Source: a bacterium
GTDB taxonomy: Bacteria > Bacillota_I > Bacilli_A > RF39 > UBA660
Length of the DNA stretch: 7,705 bases
NCBI GenBank assembly: GCA_029012525.1
Contig: JAQXMG010000046.1
Coordinates: 1-7,705 of the forward strand
Reading direction: 5' to 3'
The notes beneath the pieces were generated by a model. That model made no database searches. It was not told where the DNA came from and was given only the letters and a program-made list of their open reading frames with translations. Every line of letters begins with the position of its first letter. The first letter of the stretch is position 1. Position numbers and translations under genes: made by a program. Positions 5,564 to 7,705 of this stretch are shown here, one piece after another.

Positions 5564-5567
5564 CTTG

Positions 5568-5677
5568 CAATTTGCTTTGTCAAGTGTTATATTTGGTATA
5601 GTAGTGCTAATTATTGTAAAATGGCAATATTGTTATAGTATACTTAAGAAATTTGGTGATTTTTGCTAAATTTTTTT
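5568..5677 (+). repeat. Leader repeat element, copy 1 (upstream of Fic gene)
   Basis: A 110-bp element is repeated at 6601-6709 with 7 mismatches and one 1-nt gap (about 93% identical). Inside are a small hairpin TATTG/CAATA (5612-5629) and a terminal hairpin AAATTTGG/CTAAATTT (5649-5673) followed by nine T in total (5671-5679). The copy-specific changes in the stems keep pairing (G-C against G-U). It ends about 70 bp before the Fic ATG. It may be a short RNA gene, an attenuating leader or a duplicated promoter region. A weak promoter-like pair, TTGCAA (5565-5570) and TATATT (5588-5593) with 17-bp spacing, lies at its 5' end. Confidence 0.85.
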
Positions 5678-5679
5678 TT
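5649..5679 (+). terminator. Terminator-like hairpin at the end of leader copy 1
   Basis: AAATTTGG (5649-5656) pairs with CTAAATTT (5666-5673), including one G-U pair, over a 9-nt loop. The T-run extends to 5679 (nine T). The stem is short and AT-rich, so strength is uncertain, but its counterpart at 6682-6709 is conserved with full Watson-Crick pairing. It would separate the DGR transcript from the Fic gene, or end a short leader RNA. Confidence 0.5.
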
Positions 5680-5711
5680 GGTAAAATTAAACAATATAAG
5701 ATGTTTTATGA

Positions 5712-5740
5712 TATAATTCATATATATAAAGTTTAGGAGG
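5712..5740 (+). promoter_or_regulatory. Putative promoter -10 and SD of the Fic gene
   Basis: There is a perfect TATAAT at 5712-5717; the best -35 upstream, TTAAAC (5687-5692), is weak with 19-bp spacing. A full SD AGGAGG (5735-5740) sits 7 nt before ATG 5748 and fixes the start. The box follows the terminator-like end of leader copy 1, so the Fic gene may have its own promoter besides any in the leader. Confidence 0.45.
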
Positions 5741-5747
5741 TATCAAT

Positions 5748-6560
5748 ATGGATGATATTACTTATGATAAAGTTGTTGATGAAAAAAATTCTAAAATAAA
5801 ACAGTTATATTGGAATATAGCATTTGGATTACAAGAAGTTGATGGTTTAAAACCTTCAAAATATATGGTGCAGTTATCAAAAGAACATATTGAAGGTAAA
5901 AAAACATATAAACAAGTACAAGATGAAATTACATCATATTATGTCAAAAATTCAAATAATTATGATGATGACGAAGAAGAAGCAGATGAAGTATCAACTG
6001 CTATTTATGAAATATTAAGTGATGGTGCATTTCGTTTTGATTATTTAACTTATAAAAATTATCATAAAAGATTATTTAAATATTTAAGCAATGAAAAGTA
6101 TGATGCTGGAAATTTTAGGACTTACAATTTTACTAAAGATGAACCAGTATTAAATGGGGATAGTGTAGATTATCAATCTTATGATTTAATTGAAGAAACT
6201 TTAAAGTATGATTTTTCTGAAGAAAAAGAAGTTGATTATATTAATATGAATAAAGAGCAAATAGTTGATCGAATATCAGAATTTACATCAAGGATTTGGC
6301 AAATTCATCCATTTAGGGAAGGAAATACTAGAACAACTGCAGTATTTATTCAAAAATATTTGTTAAGTATGGGATTTAAAGTTAATAATGATTTATTTAA
6401 AGATAATTCACTATATTTTAGAAATGCTTTAGTTAGAGCAAATTATACAAATTATGTTATAGGTGTAAGGGCTGACAAAATTTATTTAAATAAGTTTTTT
6501 GAAAATTTGTTATTAAATAAAAAGAATAAATTGGATAATGATGATTTAAGGATTAATTAA
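5748..6560 (+). CDS. Fic family protein with divergent HPFREGNTRTTA motif
   Basis: This 270-residue protein looks complete. The N-terminal helical part (about 1-65) contains DGLKPSKYMVQLSKEHIEGK, typical of a Firmicutes Fic subfamily. An acidic linker DDDEEEADE (73-81) follows, then the Fic core to about 255. The motif is HPFREGNTRTTA (187-198). Catalytic His187, Glu191 in the Asp/Glu position and Gly192-Asn193 are present, but the usual second Gly is Thr194 and the final Arg is Ala198. NDLFKDNSLYFRNALVRANY (214-233) is the conserved region after the motif. Known relatives use nucleotide transfer (AMPylation) on protein targets; the altered anion-binding positions leave activity and donor open, and this subfamily often has this form. 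The start is set by AGGAGG seven nt upstream. The gene lies between two copies of a 110-bp leader element, so recombination between them would delete it. No antitoxin gene is evident next to it. Confidence 0.88.
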   Translation: MDDITYDKVVDEKNSKIKQLYWNIAFGLQEVDGLKPSKYMVQLSKEHIEGKKTYKQVQDEITSYYVKNSNNYDDDEEEADEVSTAIYEILSDGAFRFDYLTYKNYHKRLFKYLSNEKYDAGNFRTYNFTKDEPVLNGDSVDYQSYDLIEETLKYDFSEEKEVDYINMNKEQIVDRISEFTSRIWQIHPFREGNTRTTAVFIQKYLLSMGFKVNNDLFKDNSLYFRNALVRANYTNYVIGVRADKIYLNKFFENLLLNKKNKLDNDDLRIN

Positions 6561-6600
6561 TATAATAAATTTATTATTTTTTTCCTATTTTTTCACCTTT

Positions 6601-6709
6601 CAATTTGTTTTGTCAAGTGTTATATTTGGCATAGTAGTGCTAATTATTGTAAAACGCTAATATTGTTATAGTATATTTAAGAAATTTGGTATTTTTGCCA
6701 AATTTTTTT
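6601..6709 (+). repeat. Leader repeat element, copy 2 (downstream of Fic gene)
   Basis: This is the direct-repeat partner of 5568-5677, offset by 1033 bp. The small hairpin is TATTG (6645-6649) with TAATA (6658-6662), now with a G-U pair. The terminal hairpin is AAATTTGG (6682-6689) with CCAAATTT (6698-6705), fully paired, then T to 6709. As with copy 1, an ORF with a TAGGAGGT ribosome binding site follows. This points to a reusable leader placed before small cargo genes rather than a random duplication. Confidence 0.85.
6682..6709 (+). terminator. Terminator-like hairpin at the end of leader copy 2
   Basis: A perfect 8-bp stem AAATTTGG/CCAAATTT with loop TATTTTTG runs into seven T (6703-6709). 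It could terminate the Fic transcript, which ends at 6560, or the leader RNA. Only two G-C pairs, so strength is uncertain. Confidence 0.5.
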
Positions 6710-6742
6710 GTTTGTTTAAAATAAAGGTTAGGAGGTTAAAAA

Positions 6743-6929
6743 ATGTATAAGATATAAAATTATTGTTTTTGGCAGCATTTTTGTAATACAATTATCTATT
6801 TTTGTTATAACAGATGTTTTAACAAATGTTATAACGATTGTTATATTTTTAACCATTTGTTATAAAGAAAATTTAGAAAAAATAGTAAAATTGTTAGACC
6901 AAAAGTATGACATATATAAATGTGTATGA
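6743..6929 (+). pseudogene. Small membrane protein ORF, frame-disrupted near its start
   Basis: A good SD (AGGAGG, 6730-6735) is followed by ATG 6743, but this frame reads only MYKI before TAA. One base over (6744-6929, TGA stop at 6927-6929) an uninterrupted frame encodes about 60 residues with a long hydrophobic stretch (IIVFGSIFVIQLSIFVI, then NVITIVIFLTICY) and a charged tail KENLEKIVKLLDQKYD. This looks like a one- or two-pass membrane protein with a 1-nt insertion after codon 4, or less likely a non-AUG start. The disruption may be real, a sequencing error in an A-rich run, or a site of programmed shifting. Function not recognised. Confidence 0.4.
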
Positions 6930-6966
6930 CATTTGAATTTTTCTAAAACCCTTTATTTTAAGGCTA

Positions 6967-6985
6967 AACTACCCACTGGGTAGTT
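6967..6985 (+). repeat. Short G+C-containing inverted repeat
   Basis: AACTACCC (6967-6974) and GGGTAGTT (6978-6985) are perfect complements around ACT. It is followed by GTTTGTC, too poor in T for a convincing terminator. It stands in the non-coding stretch 6930-7058 ahead of the recombinase gene block. It could be an operator or part of a transfer or attachment site, or a weak terminator. Nothing else is recognised in this stretch. Confidence 0.5.
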
Positions 6986-7058
6986 GTTTGTCAGACGCAT
7001 TTATCCTGCTAAAAAGACATACACGTAAAGTTATACAAATTAGGAAAGGAGAAAGTAA

Positions 7059-7232
7059 ATGAATAAAGAAGATTTAGTATTTTATCAAGTTAGAATTAAT
7101 AAAAAATTATTAAAAATTTTTAAAGAAATAATTAAAAAAACTAAAATGTCACAACAAGATTTTTTTGATAGTGCTATAAAAGAATTTATTGTTAAAAATA
7201 TTGATGTTGTTGCAAAAATTGAAGATAAATAA
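7059..7232 (+). CDS. Small ribbon-helix-helix-like DNA-binding protein
   Basis: This 57-residue protein is shorter than the usual ORF cut-off. A short strand LVFYQVRI (6-13) is followed by helix NKKLLKIFKEIIKKT and, after a KMSQQ turn, helix DFFDSAIKEFIVKN. This order and the S-Q-x-x-F turn resemble the Arc/MetJ/CopG ribbon-helix-helix fold, in which dimers bind DNA through the paired strands. A good SD (AAAGGAG, 7045-7051) precedes ATG 7059. It is the first gene of a closely packed block leading to the serine recombinase, so a role as regulator of that module or of element maintenance is possible. The fold assignment is by eye only. Confidence 0.6.
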   Translation: MNKEDLVFYQVRINKKLLKIFKEIIKKTKMSQQDFFDSAIKEFIVKNIDVVAKIEDK

Positions 7233-7241
7233 TAAAAGGAA

Positions 7242-7316
7242 GTGAAGTTTATAAGTTTTATTTTTAATAAAATAAGTAATTTATCCATAAATTTAAGTGA
7301 GGTTAATTATGGATAA
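7242..7316 (+). CDS. Possible 24-residue ORF (GTG start)
   Basis: GTG at 7242 opens a frame reading MKFISFIFNKISNL and onward, ending GEVNYG-like at TAA 7314-7316 (last residues SEVNYG). It would overlap the next ATG (7309) by 8 nt, a common arrangement for coupled small genes. The nearest purine stretch AAAGGA (7235-7240) is only 1 nt from the GTG, too close for an SD. No homology is recognised; it may be non-coding. Confidence 0.2.
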   Translation: MKFISFIFNKISNLSINLSEVNYG

Positions 7317-7485
7317 GTATAAAATAAATTTTATTTTTAATAATGAAAAAGATATAAATGATATCTTAATAAATGTTTTAAATAAAGAATTAAAAAAATA
7401 TGTTCAGATGATTTGTAAAAATTATAAAAGAGAGGTAACATCATCATGTACTTATTTATATCTAGAAGGAGGTAAGAATTGTTAG
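7309..7485 (+). CDS. Small hypothetical protein upstream of serine recombinase
   Basis: This 58-residue protein begins MDKYKINFIFNNEKDIND and ends LYLEGGKNC. ATG 7309 is chosen over the in-frame GTG 7297 because the SD AGTGAGG (7296-7302) sits 6 nt upstream of the ATG and includes that GTG. A strand-like start (YKINFIF) and a middle helix (INDILINVLNKELKKYVQMI) can be seen, with two Cys near the end. Its last codons contain the SD of the recombinase, and its stop TAG (7483-7485) overlaps the recombinase start. Short proteins of this kind are common just before large serine recombinases on Firmicutes elements. Function unknown. Confidence 0.65.
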   Translation: MDKYKINFIFNNEKDINDILINVLNKELKKYVQMICKNYKREVTSSCTYLYLEGGKNC

Positions 7486-7705
7486 AGAGTATAAATAAGA
7501 TATATAATGTTGGTATTTATATAAGATTATCTCGTGAAGATGATGATAAAGTAATGATGAGCGAGAGTATTACAAATCAAAAGAGTTTATTACTTCAATA
7601 TGTAAAAGAAAATAATTTAAGAGTTTATGATATTTATATTGATGATGGATATAGCGGAACTAATTTTGATAGACCTGATTTCAATAGGTTATTAAATGAT
7701 ATTGA
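7479..7705 (+). CDS. Large serine recombinase, N-terminal part (3' end outside window)
   Basis: Seventy-five codons of the resolvase/invertase catalytic domain are visible. GIYIRLSREDDD (12-23) has the Y-x-R-x-S motif with nucleophile Ser18. ESITNQKSLLLQYVKEN follows the catalytic loop, and IDDGYSGTNFDRPDFNRLL is the strongly conserved block of large serine integrases and transposon recombinases (TnpX/phiC31 type). Such enzymes make staggered cuts via a phosphoserine link and integrate or excise mobile elements. The start is TTG 7479, fixed by AAGGAGG (7466-7472) six nt upstream; the start overlaps the end of the preceding gene by 7 nt. Its presence suggests that this window reaches into a mobile element. 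Whether the DGR belongs to the same element cannot be decided without both ends. Confidence 0.93.
   Translation, partial: MLESINKIYNVGIYIRLSREDDDKVMMSESITNQKSLLLQYVKENNLRVYDIYIDDGYSGTNFDRPDFNRLLNDI

Noticed and set aside
5577..5602. TTGTCA...TATAGT as promoter inside the leader repeat
   Set aside because: The spacer is only 14 bp. A pair with 17-bp spacing (5565-5593) fits better, though its boxes are weak as well.
5568..6709. The 110-bp direct repeats as attachment sites or insertion-sequence ends
   Set aside because: They are far longer than serine recombinase core sites, no transposase lies between them, and each ends in a terminator-like hairpin before an ORF, so a leader element is a better explanation.
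7085..7288. Minus-strand hydrophobic ORF opposite the RHH-like gene
   Set aside because: The plus strand has a good SD, start and a recognisable fold pattern; the antisense frame is an AT-rich shadow.
1..7705. CRISPR array, tRNA or rRNA genes
   Set aside because: No regularly spaced repeats of CRISPR type and no tRNA- or rRNA-like segments were seen on reading both strands.

Overview
The window is AT-rich DNA with strong AGGAGG-type ribosome binding sites and TGA used as a stop. This fits a low-GC Bacillota lineage (gut Clostridia or Bacilli/Mollicutes-like), but the genus cannot be told. Its centre is a complete diversity-generating retroelement (DGR). This is a targeted protein-hypermutation system in which a reverse transcriptase copies a template repeat (TR) with adenine-specific errors and writes the product over a variable repeat (VR) in a target gene.

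Left part (1-1040): the 3' end of a Fic-domain gene, then the broken remains of a HipA-like kinase gene with at least one frameshift and a large internal loss. Target (1093-2955): a secreted or surface protein with an N-terminal signal segment of SipW/TasA-like style and a C-terminal formylglycine-generating-enzyme-like (C-type lectin fold) domain. Its last 50 codons hold the VR (2803-2944). A perfect 17-bp inverted repeat follows 3 nt after the VR and contains the stop codon. A strong terminator (3130-3171) closes this unit.

DGR core (3265-5442): a possible promoter whose -35/-10 spacer is a (GT)9 microsatellite, a MutS-like accessory gene (3326-3739), the TR (3780-3921), a structured spacer RNA, an Avd-type four-helix-bundle gene (4098-4439) and the reverse transcriptase (4420-5442). 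TR and VR align without gaps over 142 bp. They differ at 24 positions, of which 22 are adenines in the TR. This is the hallmark of adenine mutagenesis and indicates that the element has been active.

Right part (5443-7705): a second Fic gene (5748-6560) is bracketed by two copies of a ~110-bp leader element, about 93% identical, each ending in a hairpin plus T-run. Downstream are a frame-disrupted small membrane ORF, a ribbon-helix-helix-like small protein, one or two tiny ORFs and the start of a large serine recombinase (7479 to the window edge, TTG start). The recombinase suggests that the DGR lies in or next to an integrative mobile element.

The MutS-like protein, Avd and RT probably act together on the TR transcript to rewrite the 3' end of the target gene and so vary the exposed binding face of a surface protein. 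The Fic genes and the HipA relic look like toxin/antitoxin-type cargo of the surrounding accessory region.
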